The notes: a model not told the origin generated them from the letters alone. A DNA stretch of 64,000 bases from Vitellaria paradoxa (GCA_019916065.1 CM034236.1:25306358-25370357); one strand, 5' to 3'; positions 40,614 through 53,030 are shown, counted from the stretch's first letter. Numbers and translations: made by a program.

Positions 40614-43600
40614 CCAAACCAAACCAAACCAAACCAAGCCTTTTCCCACTAGGTGGGGTCGGCTATATGGATTTGTCGACGCCAATTTGATCTGTTTAGG
40701 GGCATGTCCTCCGATAAATCTAGGTAGGTTAGGTCATGTTTAATGGTTTCTTTCCTGCTTCTCTTGGGTCTTCCTCTACCTCTCCTACTCCTTGACAATC
40801 TCCATACTTTCACACCTTCTAACAGGTGCCTCTGCTGGACGTCTTCTAACATGGCCAAACCATCTTAATCGATTTTCTCTCATTTTATCTTCAATCGGTG
40901 CTATTCCTACTTTGCCCCTAATCTCCTCGTTCCTAATCCTATCTTTCCTTGTAATCTCGCACATCCACCTTAACATCCTCATCTCCGCAACTGCCATCTT
41001 CTGACCATGATTATGCTTTACTGCCCAACACTCTGATCCATATAGCAGCGCTGGTCTAACCGCTACCTTATAATACTTTCCTTTCACCTTGAGGGGGATT
41101 TTTCGGTCGCACAAAACCCCCGAAGCACTCCTCCATTTGGTCCATCCAGCTTGAATCCTGTGACTTACATCAGTATCAATCCCTCCATCTTATTGCACCA
41201 TAGATCCAAGGTACCTAAATTTATCTTTCTCTACAATCTTTTGTGTGCCTAAACTTACTTTTATACTACTCGTTATCCTACTTTGACTAAACTTACATTT
41301 CATATATTCCGTCTTGCATCGGCTTAGCCTAAACCCTTTTGTCTCTAATGTATCCCGCCACAATTCTAACTTAGCATTCACTCCTTCTCTCGTCTCATCT
41401 ACTAAAACAATATCATCTGCAAATAGCATACACCACGGCACATCATCCTGAATATGTCTTGTAATCTCATCCATAACTAAAGCAAACAAGTACGGGCTTA
41501 ACGCTGAGCCTTGATGTAAACCAATTGTGATAGGGAACTCATTAGTCTCTCCGCCAGTCGTCTGTATAGATGTCATGGCTCTATCATACATGTCCTTTAT
41601 CGCCTCAATATATGCGATACACGCTCCTTTCTTTTCCAGTACTCTCCATAGAATCTCCCTAGGAACCCGATCATATGCCTTCTCTAAATCGATGAACACC
41701 ATATGTAAATCTTTTTGACGTTCTCTATACTGTTCCATTAACCTCCTCAAGAGAAAGATAGCCTCCATGGTTGATCTTCCAGGCATGAAACCAAGTTGGT
41801 TCTCTGAAACGTTTGTTGTCCTTCTTAGTCTTCTCTCAATAACTCTCTCCCATAATTTCATCGTATGGCTTATCAATTTAATCCCGCGATAGTTCGCACA
41901 GTTCTGAATATCTCCTTTGTTCTTGTATATGGGTATAAGGATACTTTTCCTCCATGCATCAGACATCTTCTTGCTCTTTAGCACTACATTAAAAAGTTTT
42001 GTCAACCAACTTATGCCATCCTCTCCTAAGCACCTCCAAACCTCAATAGGGATACCATTTGGCCCAACCGCTTTCCCATTCTTCATCATTTTTAATACTT
42101 CTTTTACTTCTTCCCTACTAATTCTCCTATAGAACATAAAATTTAATTCTTCCCTAAAAGTGGTAAACTGCCCCAAATGTATGTCACTACTACTGCTTTC
42201 GTTAAATAACTTGTAGAAGTAGCTCTTCCAACGCTCCTTTATCTCCTCTTCCTTTACTAATACCTTTTCATCCTCATCCTTAATGCATTTAACTTGGTTT
42301 AAATCCTTGGTCTGTCTATCTCTAGATTTAGCAAGCTTGAATATTTCTCTTTCGCCCTCCTTAGTGTCAAGTCGCCTATATAAATCCTCAAATGTCTTTG
42401 CCTTAACCTCACTAACTGCCTTTTTGGTTTCTCTTCTAGCTTCTCTATACCTCTCCAAGTTCACTTCATTTCGGTCGTTTTGCCAAGATTTAAAACACTC
42501 TCTTTTAACTCTTATCTTGTCTTGGACGGCCTCGTTCCACCACCATGCCTCTTTCTGTGCCGGAGCATTCCCTTTGGATTCTCCTAACACTTCTTTCCCT
42601 ACCCTCCTAATACACTTTGCTACTTTATCCCACATAATATTTGCACTCTCATTTACCGTCCAAATATTTTCCTCTAGTACTCTTTCCCTAAATGCTGCTT
42701 GCTTATCACCTTTTAAGTTCCACCATTTAGTCTTTGAGCATCTATACGACTTCTTTTTTCTAGCCCACCTTTGAAGCTGCACATCTATGACCAACAACCT
42801 ATGTTGGGCAGTCAAACTCTCCCCCGGTATAACTTTACAATCTTTACAAGCTACACGATCTCTTTTCCTAGTTAAGAAGAAGTCAATCTATGTCTTTGAG
42901 GAGCCACTCTTATAAGTCACCAAATGTTCCTCTCTCTTCCTAAAAAAGGTGTTCGTCACCATGAGATCATAAGCCACTGCAAACTCCAAAATATCCTTCC
43001 CTTCTTCATTTCTATCACCGTAACCATATCCCCTGTGTACTCCTATGTATCCATCTATGTCGCGTCCTATATGACCATTCAAATCTCCTCCTATGAAGAC
43101 CATCTCTCCTTGAGGTATCTCTAATAGCATTCTTTCCAAGTCTTCCCAAAACTTCTCCTTATGTACATCTCCTAAGCCCACCTGGGGGGCATAAGCACTA
43201 ATTATGTTTACTATCTCTTCTCCTAACACTAACTTAATTGTAGTAATCCTATCTCTACAGTGTTTCGCATTAACTATATCTTCCTTTAGGTCCTTGCTTA
43301 CTACTATGCCGACCCCATTTCTCGATCTATTAAGTCCCGTATACCATAACTTATACCCAGTCCTCTCAATCTCTTTAGCTTTCTGTCCCACCCACTTCGT
43401 CTCTTGCAAGCAAGCAATTGCAATTCTTCTCCTTTCCATTGTATCCACCACTTCCATAAGTTTCCCAGTTAAGCTCCCAATATTCCAAGTACCTAATCTC
43501 AGCCTTCTATTTTGGACTAGCTTCCTTGCCCCCCCACTCGTCCAGGAAAGTGCGAGGACCCTTGCCTATTTAACACCGCACCCGGGCACCGATGTAGCGG

Positions 43601-43795
43601 TCCTTGCTTATTTAACACTGTACTCGGACCATACAGCGCGTCGCTAAGTAGGGAACGCCCCCACGAAATCTCATTAGGTGTCATAAAATCCATAAAAAAT
43701 TCGACAAAATTTTACGCTGGCTGTCGACTACCTAACACAACCCTCTTCCTTTATCAAGGCTTGGGACCGGCCATGAAAAAAACATAGGCGGAGTT
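40614..43795 (-). mobile_element. RTE-clade LINE, near full length
   Basis: A minus-strand retroposon of about 3.18 kb with a perfect 19-bp TSD. Its 3' end (left) is a TTTGG tandem tail preceded by GCCGACCCCACCTAGTGGGA-like sequence, the usual 3' end of plant RTE elements. One long ORF encodes an APE-type endonuclease and then RT. There is no gag-like ORF1 and no RNase H, as expected for the RTE clade. The ORF is broken by only two in-frame stops and one frameshift. About 230 bp upstream of the ORF look like the 5' UTR. It entered AT-rich DNA. Confidence 0.88.
40649..43566 (-). pseudogene. RTE endonuclease-reverse transcriptase ORF
   Basis: The frame is open from about 43566. Endonuclease: RLGTWNIGSLTGK, CLQETKW, NGVGIVVS, GGDLNGHIGRD and, after an amber stop at 42885, [12 protein letters not shown] and TAQHRLL. 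RT follows from about 42300 to 41300: [81 protein letters not shown] and MLFADDIVL (catalytic FADD). A stop at 41187-41189 and then [20 protein letters not shown] and [12 protein letters not shown] follow. A frameshift near 40795 leads to GRGRPKRSRKETIKHDL and the end at 40649. All catalytic residues I can check are retained, so this is a recently inactivated copy. Antisense frames in this region are shadows. Confidence 0.88.
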
Positions 43796-43814
43796 ATGTT
43801 TAACTCTAACCAAA

Positions 43815-44544
43815 TGACTTAATTTAATAATACTAATGAATTTGAATAAAGCATTTATAATATAATATTTATATAATAAAATAGAATAGTTTTTCTTTTC
43901 TTTTTTTTAACTAAATGATTGAGATTATTTTTATATTTTTAATTTCTTGCTCAATTTTTGTATTAGTGGACCGTATTACCATATATCTCATAAAATGGTT
44001 TGGACAATTTAAATTTCATCATATTTCAAAAATGGAAGATCACATGTTTGCTCAATTAGAGTTTCTAGAAGTTGAACTTTTCTAAATTAAAGTATTATAA
44101 CTTGTATTTTCTTTTATGGTGCTTATCAAAAATTAATTGGAGAGATACCAATGAATGATCATAATTTTTTCGATTTAAACTTAAGAATTTCGTTCAGAGT
44201 GTCATGGAAATGGGTTATTGCTAGTTTGTATATATTATGTCAACATTCCAACAATTAGTCAATATTCCTATCTTTCAGTAACGATAAAAATATCCTAAGG
44301 GATTGACTTGACCTCCTAAACCGACCACCTGAACTGACCTACCGAGCTGCTGAGGTAGGGCTGGTTTGGTCGATCTCCACAACACAAGCTACTCGATGCC
44401 GAAGCTGGATTTGGGCACATGTGTAAAATCGTCATAATCGTGATCCCAAAATTTGTGCCATAATTGTTGATTCAGAATTATCAGCTTAAATAAGAGATCC
44501 TAAGATTGATACACATCTTACACTTTTCTTATCCAAATAGGGAA
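43815..44544. other. AT-rich DNA without genes, left flank of the CACTA element
   Basis: 730 bp of mostly AT-rich sequence with no frame of note. A short GC-richer patch (44300-44420) has several ACCGACC/GGTCG words but no recognised motif. The CACTA terminus follows directly. Confidence 0.5.
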
Positions 44545-44594
44545 CACTACAACAGAAATAGGGTGTTATAGTGGTCAGGAAAACACTATGGTGT

Positions 44595-44599
44595 CATAT
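44595..44599 (+). repeat. Target-site duplication CATAT, left copy
   Basis: CATAT here and at 55729-55733 flank the Tekay-like element exactly. Only one base (T, 55734) then separates the right copy from the GACAG duplication of the neighbouring solo LTR. Confidence 0.9.
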
Positions 44600-47191
44600 T
44601 GTAATACCTCATACTTTGTCTTAATATGAGTATATGATTTTTGATGTATTTTGGAAGTCAAGATATGTTAATTTAGTGATATGGATCATTTATGGTGTTT
44701 TGGAGTTGAGAACTTTGGACGAAATGGGTTATGCAGTCAAATGTGACATTTTGGCCAAGTGCTGAAAAATGGGGGGAACCTTGGGCGCCCACCTGAAAAG
44801 AGCTTGGGTGCCCAAGGCATAGTGGTTTTGACAGATAGGTGTTTTTCTGCATTTCCAGTCGAGCCTTACCCTATTAACACCTATACCTAGCTAGGGGTGA
44901 GGGGAGACCTGAGAATCACTGTTTGGGGGTTAAAAATATTGTTATATATATATTTGGTTGATTTGATGCAAGAGAGAGAGAGAGAAGTGGCTTGGAAGAA
45001 GAGAGAATTTGGGTGAGAAGCAAAGGAAGAGCAAAGGAAGAACAAAGGAGGAACCGGGTGGAGATTCAAAGGTAGGTCTTCCAAATCTTCATAGAACTCA
45101 AATTCCTTTTGTAAAATTGAAATTAGAACCCTAAGAAACCTTCCTATGTCATTTATTTTTAGTTTTGATCAAGGAGGGAGAAGATAGAGGCCATCAAAGT
45201 TTGAGGGTTTGGAAGCTCAAGACACCTACTTGTTGATCTATCTTTTTACCACTTGAGGTAGGGATTTAATGCCTCATTCTTACATATGTGTTGTGTAACA
45301 AGGAGTAGATTACCATTAGAAGACCCTCTTTAAGTGTTGGTTTCATGTATGGAAGAAAATGGGAGTTATACACATGTCTATATATATGTATAGGTTGAGA
45401 GAGTGAAAGTAGTGTTTTGATCCATAACATGACTTGTGGTTGATCAAAACTCAAATTTTTGATTTTGTTTGAAGCCTAAGAACCTTGTGTTGATGTTAGA
45501 AACTTGAAACTTGAGGTATTTTTACATTAACTTGGTCAATTTGAGGTCCCAAGGGTGAAAAATCATGAAATCAGAAAACAGGACATGAAACCCGGAACTT
45601 GGCCCAGGCTGTGGGCGCACGAAGGGGACACAGTCGGGCGCTCAAGACATTAAGGCATGGACGCCCAAGCCCCTTGGGTGCACGGCCGAGTGTCAGCTTG
45701 GGTGCCCACTGAGCCTAGGTTACTTTTCTGACATTGTTTAGTTTAGTCTTCTACTTTGGGCATATGGAAGAATTGGTAACTTGTTTTTACATGAAACTTT
45801 TAATTGATTAATTACATGGATTTTTAAAAGGGAAATGAGCTTTTAAAAGTGATTAAGGAGTGTTTAACTTAAGCTTGTGGGATTTAACTTGAAAGGGGCA
45901 AGTGAAAGTCACCTTGAATTGCATGAATTGGAAGTCTACTTTGAAGTAAGAGTCTCAATTGAATAGAATTGTGAATATGCCTTGATGTAAACTAAATGTT
46001 GAAGTTTATGAACTTGTGATTGATTAAGTGAAATGTGACTTGACAAAGGGACTCATGTTCTTAATGTCGGTAAATAGGGGATGCTTAATACGATTTGATC
46101 AATGTGATATGTAATGAACCATAAGATGAACCTTAACATTAACATGTGTGTTGAAAGGTATTGATGATGAATGTGAATCTATGAAAGATGAGATTGTATG
46201 GTATGAATGATGGTTTGTGTGCCGGGGGTCGTGGTGGGGTGCGGTAAATAGTAAGGGTTTAGAGAGTAACTTTAGGTTGAAAGCCCCAGAACCTGCGCAG
46301 GGTTTGGTGTCAATGCCATTGGGTTAGTAGCCCACAACATTGTGTGTGTTTTGGCTCCTCGTGGCCCTGGATGGCGATCCTAAATGACGACATCGGTATA
46401 TCATTTTTGTTTGATATTGGCCCATAAAAGACGATAACGTGTATGCACCAATCCCCCGATGACTTGTTTGGTTATGGTTGTATAATGTGATGATGAATAG
46501 ATGATGATATGAATACGGTTATTTGTAGGAATGATATTCGAATGATGAAATAGTGTTGAAATGTGAATGGAATTGAAGTTGTATTGCAAAATATAACATT
46601 AACCGAAATTGAAATCTTAAACTTTGACATTGTTGCATGAGTATATGTTTCCACCTAGTTTGGTTATTGGTTATAATAATGTAATGTTATGAATATAGAA
46701 AATGTTAAAATGATTAACCATACTTGAGACGCATTGCATGATTAGATTTGCATATCATATATGTTATTTTGAGACATCGTGGGCACAAGTGGACCCGTGC
46801 TCACGTCCCTACAGACTTTGATGCAGATACAGGCAATAACCATCAGGTGGGCTAATGGGGTTGGACTAGGAGGTTATGCATGAGCCCAACCAAGCTTAGC
46901 AAAGCTCTCTGGGTCATCTAGTTTAAATTTCTTTTGGAATTTGTAATATTGTACACTGATAGACCTTTTCGATTTGGTTGTAACGGCCTTAAGGCCTAAG
47001 CTATGTAATTTGGGAATTGAACATGTAGTTAGTGACCTGACAACAGTCAAGGTTGACTTATGTTATCTTATTTTATGTCTCGGGCTCACTAGCTTACGTT
47101 GTGTTGCTCTGATCATGGGATTGGTTATGTTAGTGCATGTTGTGTGTGTTTCTCACTCACCCCTTAGGTCACGAGATCCTGGGGCGTGACA
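44600..47191 (+). repeat. 5' LTR of the Tekay-like element
   Basis: 2,592 bp, TGTAATACC to GCGTGACA. Landmarks: GGGCGCCC/GGGTGCCC words near 44783-44815 and 45605-45715, a TATATATATA box near 44942, a GA repeat at 44971-44988, and a block of small palindromes at 46218-46460 (CCTGCGCAGG, GGGTTAGTAGCCC, GGCCCATAAAAGACG). A GTGGGCACAAGTGGACCCGT block lies near 46780. The last block is also in the LTR at 4201, in diverged form. Confidence 0.9.
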
Positions 47192-47194
47192 GGT

Positions 47195-47206
47195 TGGTAT
47201 CAGAGC
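47195..47206 (+). other. Primer-binding site (tRNA-Met type), Tekay-like element
   Basis: TGGTATCAGAGC starts three bases after the LTR end. It is the usual complement to initiator tRNA-Met in plant retrotransposons. Confidence 0.9.
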
Positions 47207-47320
47207 ACTAGGTTGGAATACTTAGGGACATGGGAAGTCTTGCATCTCATATTGCATGCTTGAATGTGATATAATTGAATTTTTATCTTGGAACCTAATT
47301 TGTCTGGTTTAAATTTTTAG

Positions 47321-47919
47321 ATGGGATTTGAGAAAAGGGAGAGCAGTGGTACTAAAGCCTAGTCAGTTGAAGAAGAGATAGTGTGGCCTAGTGATGATGT
47401 CTTTATCCAAGTGGCAACCGAGGGTTTAACTGAGGCACAAACCCACAATGTGATAGGGAACATAGAAGAGATAAGTAGGGTGCCAGCAACTTTTGGTCAT
47501 CAAATGGTACCCTACTATGGGATGCCATGCCCAGTTCTATATTCAGCCCCTTACCCATATCAAAGGGTGATGCCTTACCAGTTGCCTGTTCAGTGCCAGT
47601 CAGCTTACCCGGTGATGCTAGTACAAAATGTGACTGTGATTGTACCTACCCTTTTCAGCAAATCCACTCATGACACCAAGTGTAGTGGTAGAACCTAACC
47701 CAAGCAGTCAACATGTTAATCTATAGGAGGCTAGCACTAATGTTAGGGGGATGAGTGGAAGCTCTAATAGTGAGGAAGATCGGCTGCGGGGACTATGTGC
47801 AGGCTGTCGTAGGCGGGGACAGATACGTTACATGGTGCCCTCAGCAATGTATCAAGTGTTGTACTTATTGTGGTAGGAGGAGTCACTCTCATAGCTCTTC
47901 TCCGTATTGTAGGAATTGA
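47321..47919 (+). pseudogene. Extra leader ORF, Pro/Tyr-rich with Cys-rich end
   Basis: Between the primer-binding site and gag, ATG 47321 opens MGFEKRESSGTKA, has a stop at 47360, and then continues in frame as SVEEEIVWPSDDVF. A region rich in Tyr, Pro and Met follows (YYGMPCPVLYSAPYPYQRV). After one or two frame breaks it ends in a Cys-rich part: CAGCRRRG, then CPQQCIKCCTYCGRRSHSH and PYCRN before TGA 47917. The end resembles a zinc-binding module (CX2CX4H...C). I do not recognise the family. It is separate from the Gag zinc knuckles at 49240 and 49340. Codon damage matches the rest of the element, so it may once have been a real protein. Confidence 0.5.
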
Positions 47920-48242
47920 GAAATAAGAATGTAAAAGGGAAAATTTTGGAAAGGCAATTCCCTTAGTGGTAGTTGGAAAGGTTGATAGTCTAAGGACTTA
48001 TGCTATGTTATGTACTCTTTTAATATCAGCTGGTAGAGTAACTTGAGAACTTCTAATGTTAGAACTTCTATGGTAGTGCTAATGGAAGTAAGATTGTGTT
48101 GTTATGTTGAACCTGTATAAATGTATTGAACTGTTATATTGTCGTTATGAGATGAAGTTATGCTTTAGTATAATCTTAGATGTCGATTTAATATTGTTAT
48201 TTTATGCTTTGATATACTTTAGATATAATGTTGCTGCATGCA

Positions 48243-49436
48243 ATGGGAGTTAGAGGCTGAGGCCGAGGTAATGGTCAAGGTAGGGGTAGAGGGAGAGAAC
48301 ATGCTCCTGTTCAGCAAGAACAGGAAACACATCAAAGTGCAGTGGCTGAGGCGCTGCCTATTGCACAACAGGATGACTTAGGAGAGGAGGAGGCGTAGTC
48401 GAGGGCACCAGAGGTTCAACAACCAGGAGCCATGGACGCTGGGCCGGTATTACAACAATTAGCGGCAGCTATGGCCGCAATAGCAGGTGGGGCTCGAGTT
48501 GGACCCCAGACACAAGCGCAAGTAGGCCCAACTGCTTTGGAGAAATTCAGGAGGATGAAGCCTCCAACTTATGATGGTGTGGCTGACACGGATGTGGCAA
48601 AACAGTTCTTGGAGGAATGCGAGAAGATATTAGTGGCGATGGAAATTACTGATCCTTCTACTAGCATTATGTTGACTGCATTTTAGCTAGTGGGTCGGGC
48701 GTCAACTTGGTGGACTAGTTTGAAAGATATAGGGGGATCAGTGGGTCTCACTTGGGAGAGGTTCAAGGAAAAGTTCAGGGATCACTTCTTCCCTCAATAT
48801 TTAAGGGATGCTAAGAGGGAGGAATTTGCTGGGTTGATACGGGGGACTAAGTCGATGTTGGAGTACGAAAGGAAATTTTCAGATTTATCAAAGTATGCAC
48901 CTGAGTTGGTCTCTACTACTCATTTGAAATGCAGGAGATTTGAAAAGGGATTGAGACCAACTCTAAAGAATACGATGGTGATGTTGGGACTAGAAGATTA
49001 TGAGACTTTGGTAAATCGAGCCATGACAGTGGAAAGGGACTTGAATGAGACCAAAGTCATTTATGAAAGTCAGCGAGGCAAGACCATAGGAACTCCCCAA
49101 GAAGGAGTTAGCAGAAAAAGGATTAGGGGCAGTTCATCAGCTCCACAAGCCCAATCATCTTATCAAGGAAGTACTGCACCCCCACCCATGGAGAGGTCAA
49201 GGGGGACCTCTCAAAGGCAAATTGTATGCTTTAATTGCAAACAGGAGGGCCACAAAAATACGGAGTGTCCTAAGAGTAAAAAATAGGTTGAATTAATAGG
49301 ACCAATGAGAAGTGGTCAGGCTAGAGTGAACAGGGCATGCAATGGTTGTGGAGAGATGGGGCATATTCAAAGGTTTTGCCCTCAAAACCAGTGGGGCGCA
49401 GGAGGAAGGATGGCACAACCTGGACAGTGGTTATAG
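48243..49436 (+). pseudogene. gag: Gag of the Tekay-like element with two zinc knuckles
   Basis: ATG 48243 opens an RG-rich start (GRGNGQGRGRGREHAP), like other chromoviral Gags. In-frame stops lie at 48258, 48396, 48684 and 49284. The capsid domain reads FRRMKPPTYDG, FLEECEKILVAMEI, GRASTWWTSL, WERFKEKFRDHFFPQ and EYERKFSDLSKYAPELV. Two CCHC knuckles follow in the same frame: CFNCKQEGHKNTEC (about 49230) and CNGCGEMGHIQRFC (about 49340), with a stop at 49284 between them. The frame stays in phase with protease at 49632, so gag-pol was one long ORF. Confidence 0.85.
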
Positions 49437-49631
49437 GGAGCCCGCCCATCGGCCTCCTAGTCAGTACAGCAGCAGTATCAGCAGAGGAGTATCCCACAAA
49501 GGACGATGCAAGCTGGAACATCACAACAGTCGAGGGTGAACCCGTAAGGACAAAGGTTTGGTCGGCCACAAAATGTTCAGCCACAAGGCAGGGTGTTTAC
49601 TGTGGCACAATAGGAGGCACCAGCTGAGCCT

Positions 49632-50223
49632 ATGGTGACAAGAGGTATTTTTCGTGTCTATTCATCCAATGCTATTCTACTCTTAGACATGGGAGCATCT
49701 CATTCATTTGTCGTCGCATCATTTGTATATGCCTTGGGATTAGATGTTAGCCCATTGGAATTGTTTTTGTGTGTTGAGACCCCCATAGCGGGATTTTCTT
49801 TCTTTGACTCAAGCGTGTAAGGGATGTGAATTAAGGGTAATCGATGTTTTTGATGGGTGTGAGTTCGTCTCAACTTCTGACTTAATTGTATTGGAGATGA
49901 GGGGTTTTGATATCATACTTGGTATGGATTGGCTTATGTCCTACCAAGCCATGATTGACTCTAATAAGCGTAAGGTAACCTTAACTATGCCAGAGGGAGA
50001 TCAAATTCGCTTCTTTACAAACCGGTGTGAAATAAGAGAAGTGTCACTCATGAAAGATCAGAGGAAGGATGAATTGTGTAACTTGTTTGCTTGCATGGTT
50101 ATAGAAGAAGAGGACAGGGAACAGAGACATGAATTGTCTAAGGTTGTGAATGAATTTCCTGAGGTGTTTCCTGAGGAGATATCTGGGTTGCCACCTGAAC
50201 TGGGAAGTAAAGTTTTGCATTGA
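49632..50223 (+). pseudogene. pol: Aspartic protease of the Tekay-like element
   Basis: LLDMGASHSFV near 49680 holds the retropepsin motif with D-M-G in place of D-S/T-G. A frameshift near 49800 moves to the frame that reads LRVIDVFDGCEF, FDIILGMDWL and KVTLTMPEGD, the second half of chromoviral protease. It then passes into the RT linker ([19 protein letters not shown]), where a second frameshift near 50200 occurs. Confidence 0.8.
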
Positions 50224-51470
50224 TCTGGTTCCAGGCACAGAACCCATTTCCATTTCACCCTACAAGTTGGCACCAGCAGAGTTAGCAGAATTGAAGACAC
50301 AAGTGGAGGAGTTGCTAGCTAAGGGATTCATCCGGCCAAGTACATCACCTTAGGGTGCGCCGACATTATTTGTAGCTAAGAAAGATGGGACTTTGAGGAT
50401 GTGTATTGATTGCAGGAAATTGAACAGGGTGACTATCAAGAATAGATACCCATTGCCAAGAATTGATGATTTATTTGATCAATTGAAGGGATCATTGGTG
50501 TTTTCAAAGATTGATCTACGATCCGGGTACCACCAAGTGAGGATAAGAGAGGAAGACATTCCAAAGATGGCATTCAGGACTCGGTGTGGTCATTACAAGT
50601 TTCTAGTTATGCCTTTTGGTTTGACAAATGCATCGGCAGTCTTTATGGACTTAATGAATCGAGTCTTTAGAGATTACTTGGATAAATTTGTGGTGGTATT
50701 CATAGATGACGTCTTGGTGTATTCCAAGTCAGAAGAGGAACATGAACGACATTTAAGGCTTGTATTACAAAGGTCAAAGGATCATCAGTTATATGCCAAG
50801 TTGAGCAAATGTGAGTTCTGGTTTAGAAAGGTTAAATTTTTGGGACATGTGGTCTCAGAGGAAGGAGTAGTAGTGGACCCATCCAAAATTGAAGCTATCT
50901 TGGAATGGTCTCAACCAAAGTCTGTATTTGAGATCCGCAGTTTCCTCTGATTGGCAGGATACTATTGAAGATTTGTCTCGGATTTTTCTAGATTAGCAGC
51001 CCTGCTAACTAGATTAACCCGAAAGGGGATCAAATATGAGTGGAGTGATGCATGTGAAAGATTATTTCAAGAGATAAAAAGAAGATTGACTACTGCACCA
51101 GTATTAGTCTTCCTAGAGAGGGAAGCCAGTTACTTGGTGTATTGTGATGTGTCACGAGAAGGACTTGGGTGTGTCCTTATGCAAAATGAGTGAATGGTGG
51201 CATATGGTTCAAGGCAGCTGAAGAATCATGAGAAGAATTATCTAATGCATGATCTGGAGCTGGCAGCAGTCATTTTTGCCTTAAAGAGTTGGAGGCATTA
51301 CTTGTATGGGGAGAAATTTGAAGTGTTCTCAAACCATAAAAGTTTAAAGTACATTTTTACTCAGAGAGACTTGAATTTGAGGCAATGACGATGGATGGAG
51401 TACATGGAGGATTATGACTTTGAATTGCATTATCATCTGGGCAAAGCTAATGTGGTTGCAGATGCCTTGA
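50150..51470 (+). pseudogene. pol: Reverse transcriptase and RNase H of the Tekay-like element
   Basis: [69 protein letters not shown] and [11 protein letters not shown] (catalytic FIDD). RNase [38 protein letters not shown] and [14 protein letters not shown]. The third catalytic Asp, expected as T-D-H-K, is Asn here. Stops at 50352, 50948, about 50967, 51191 and 51386 are in one frame. At least two fit CGA-to-TGA change, as expected from cytosine methylation and deamination. Confidence 0.9.
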
Positions 51471-51479
51471 GCAGGAAGA

Positions 51480-53030
51480 GTAGAAAAGCCATGGCTTGTG
51501 TAGCAATGAAAGAATGGGAAATGATGGGGACATTGAATGAGTTTGAATTGAAACTCAAAGAAAGAGAAGAACAAGGAGTGTTATGTACTGTTGTCACCCA
51601 GCCAGCGTTAATCAACAGAGTAACTGAGACTCAGAAGTTGGATGAGAAAGCTAGTGATATTTTTAATAAAATAAGGGATTGGATGGATATTCCGGGCTGG
51701 ACAGTGGGTGATGATGGAGTGGTCAAATACCAAGGGAGAATCTTTGTGCCCTCCTCAGTTAGAGAGGAAGTTTTTAGAGAATTTCATCATTCCCGGCTAG
51801 CAGTGCATCCGGGGGGTACAAAGATGTATCATGACTTAAAGAGGCAGTTTTATTGGGCAGGAATGAAGAAAGATGTGGCAGAGTTTATTAGTAAATGTTT
51901 AACTTGTCAGCAGGTGAAGGCAGAGCATCAAAGACCAACTGGATTATTACAGCCTTTGCCAATATCCAAATGGAAGTGGGAGAACATGACTATAGACTTT
52001 GTGTCAGGATTACCAAAAACAAAAAGAGGTTTTGATGCCATATGGGTGATTGTTGATCGACTGACGAAGTCGACTCATTTCTTGTCAATGCGAATGACGG
52101 ATTCAATGGACTCTTTGGCCCGATTATACATTCGAGAAATTGTGAGGTTGCATGGGATGCCAGTGTCTATTGTCTCAGATCGAGACTCTCGTTTTGTTTC
52201 CCGATTCTGGCAGAGTTTTCAAGCAACCATGGGCGCGGAGTTATGTTTTAGTACGGCTTATCATCCTCAAACGGATGGACAGTCGGAAAGAACAATACAG
52301 ATTTTAGAAGATATGCTTCGAGCTTGTGTGTTGTACTTTAAAGGAAGTTGGGAAGATCATTTTCCATTGGTAGAGTTCGCTTATAACAACAGTTATCAAG
52401 CTAGCATTGGAATGGCACCCTTTGAGGCACTGTATGGAAGACCATGTAGATCCTTGGTGTATTGGACACAAGTTGGAGAAGTAGCCATGATTGGGCCAGA
52501 ATTAGTTCGTGAAACTAATGAAAAGGTCAAGGTAATTAGACAGGCTGGAGACAGCACGCAGTCACCAGAAGAGTTATGCGGATCAAAGAAAGAGACCCTT
52601 AGAGTTTCAAGTGGGGGATCATGTGTTTCTGAAGGTGTCACCGCGGAAGGGACAGTTTAGATTTAGTAAGCGAGGGAAGTTATCTCCTAGATACATTGGC
52701 CTGTTTGAAATATTAGTAAGAGTTGAAGAGGTTGTTTACCAGTTGGCATTGCCACTCCAAATGTCCGGAGTGCACAAAGTCTTTCATGTCTCTATGTTAC
52801 GTAAGTACATTCCAGACCCTACCCATGTGCTAAATTGGACTGAATTGGAAATAGACTCGGATATGAAGTACGAAGTACAACCGGTTCAGATTTTGGATGC
52901 TCGAGATCAAGTACTTCGGGGTAAAACAATGCCCTTGGTTTGAGTGTTATGGAAACATTATGGAGTGGAAGAATCAACTTGGGAACGTGAGCTTGAGATG
53001 CGGGAACGCTATCCACATTTGTTTTCTTAA
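51480..53030 (+). pseudogene. pol: Integrase with chromodomain-like end
   Basis: The longest open frame of the element (to 52660). The HHCC zinc finger is complete (FREFHHSRLAVHPGGTKM, then CLTCQQVKAEHQRP). The DDE triad is present: TIDFVSGLP, SDRDSRFVSRFW and HPQTDGQSERTI. A frameshift near 52580 leads to FQVGDHVFLKVSP, KLSPRYIGLFEIL and VFHVSMLRKYIPDP. After a stop at 52941 the end reads VLWKHYGVEESTWERE and RYPHLFS, the C-terminal tail that marks chromodomain integrases. The natural stop is TAA 53028. Confidence 0.9.

Noticed and set aside
42283..42774. Plus-strand open frame of 163 codons
   Set aside because: Antisense shadow of the RTE LINE ORF, with no similarity of its own. The same applies to 43204-43647 and 41917-42132.
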